From positions 70,763,965 to 70,827,964 of the forward strand of contig CM039211.1 in NCBI GenBank assembly GCA_008360975.2: a stretch of 64,000 nucleotides of DNA, given 5' to 3'. Of the stretch, positions 63,992-64,000 are shown one piece after another (positions within the stretch are counted from its first letter, which is position 1; the number at the start of each line of letters is the position of its first letter). Both the position numbers and the translations under genes were made by a program. Below the pieces are notes generated by a model, which saw only the letters and a list, made by a program, of their open reading frames with translations, made no database searches and had not been told where the DNA came from. This stretch comes from Lichenostomus cassidix. Lineage: Eukaryota; Chordata; Aves; Passeriformes; Meliphagidae.

Positions 63992-64000
63992 TCCTTAAGG

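Larger units (their letters stand above)
47989..64000 (-). other. RIT2: RIT2 intron upstream of the last exon (partial, runs off the window)
   Basis: All sequence to the right of the RIT2 acceptor should be intron, because the preceding exon (ending in the FRQ codons before VSTEEG in the family) was not found in any frame. Large introns are known for RIT2 in mammals. The intron carries CR1 fragments, a solo LTR, a palindrome, a microsatellite and a decayed coding remnant, listed separately. The remainder is AT-rich unique DNA. Confidence 0.75.

Noticed and set aside
48000..64000. Search for the penultimate RIT2 exon (G4 motif NKID and FRQ end)
   Set aside because: No minus-strand frame in the window shows these motifs, so the exon is probably beyond the right edge.
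1..64000. CRISPR arrays, operons, tRNA or rRNA genes, prophage
   Set aside because: Nothing with the necessary repeats, spacing or conserved cores was seen, and the sequence is plainly vertebrate.

Overview
This window is vertebrate, almost certainly avian, nuclear DNA: AT-rich, gene-poor and interspersed with many CR1 LINE fragments. Their 3' tails carry the bird-typical motif (TTTGGGTTGGAAGG on one strand, CCTTCCAACCCAAAC...ATTCTATGATTCT on the other). There are also avian-style endogenous retroviral LTRs. No prokaryotic features, operons, CRISPR arrays or tRNA/rRNA genes are visible. Nearly all short open frames are chance.

The only clear host gene is RIT2 (Rin, a neuronal Ras-like GTPase). 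Its terminal coding exon lies on the minus strand at 47761-47988, with a good splice acceptor and a candidate poly(A) signal at 47369-47374. Everything to the right (47989-64000) would therefore be RIT2 intron. Everything left of about 47.3 kb is 3' flanking DNA, which in other amniotes is the large gene desert between RIT2 and PIK3C3. From general knowledge of synteny this suggests the avian Z chromosome, but the sequence alone does not show it.

Layout. 1-1.6 kb: T-tracts, a possible old LTR remnant with a three-times repeated motif, and a CR1 tail. 4.2-5.2 kb: two CR1 tails of different subfamilies. 9.1 kb: CR1 scrap. 10.6-12.0 kb: CR1, then a GC/CpG-rich LTR-like block with promoter and poly(A) signals on the minus strand, then a second CR1. 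14.9-16.2 kb: CR1 remnants. 16.8-17.5 kb: the longest open frame (239 codons), unrecognised. 17.5-24.9 kb: non-repetitive desert. 24.95-25.8 kb: the longest CR1. 25.8-46.8 kb: desert with six CR1 tails and two small hairpins. 46.8-48.0 kb: CR1, RIT2 3' UTR and RIT2 last exon. 48-64 kb: RIT2 intron, with CR1 copies, a 60-bp near-perfect palindrome (59970-60029), a 262-bp solo LTR with a 6-bp target duplication inside a CR1 (60447-60708), and a compound pentanucleotide microsatellite (63301-63420). The microsatellite is embedded in a minus-strand, gene-like but disabled coding remnant (about 63037-63991).

No new multi-gene system was found. The observations most worth following up are the nested solo LTR, the gene-like remnant carrying the microsatellite, the large palindrome, and the CpG-rich LTR block.
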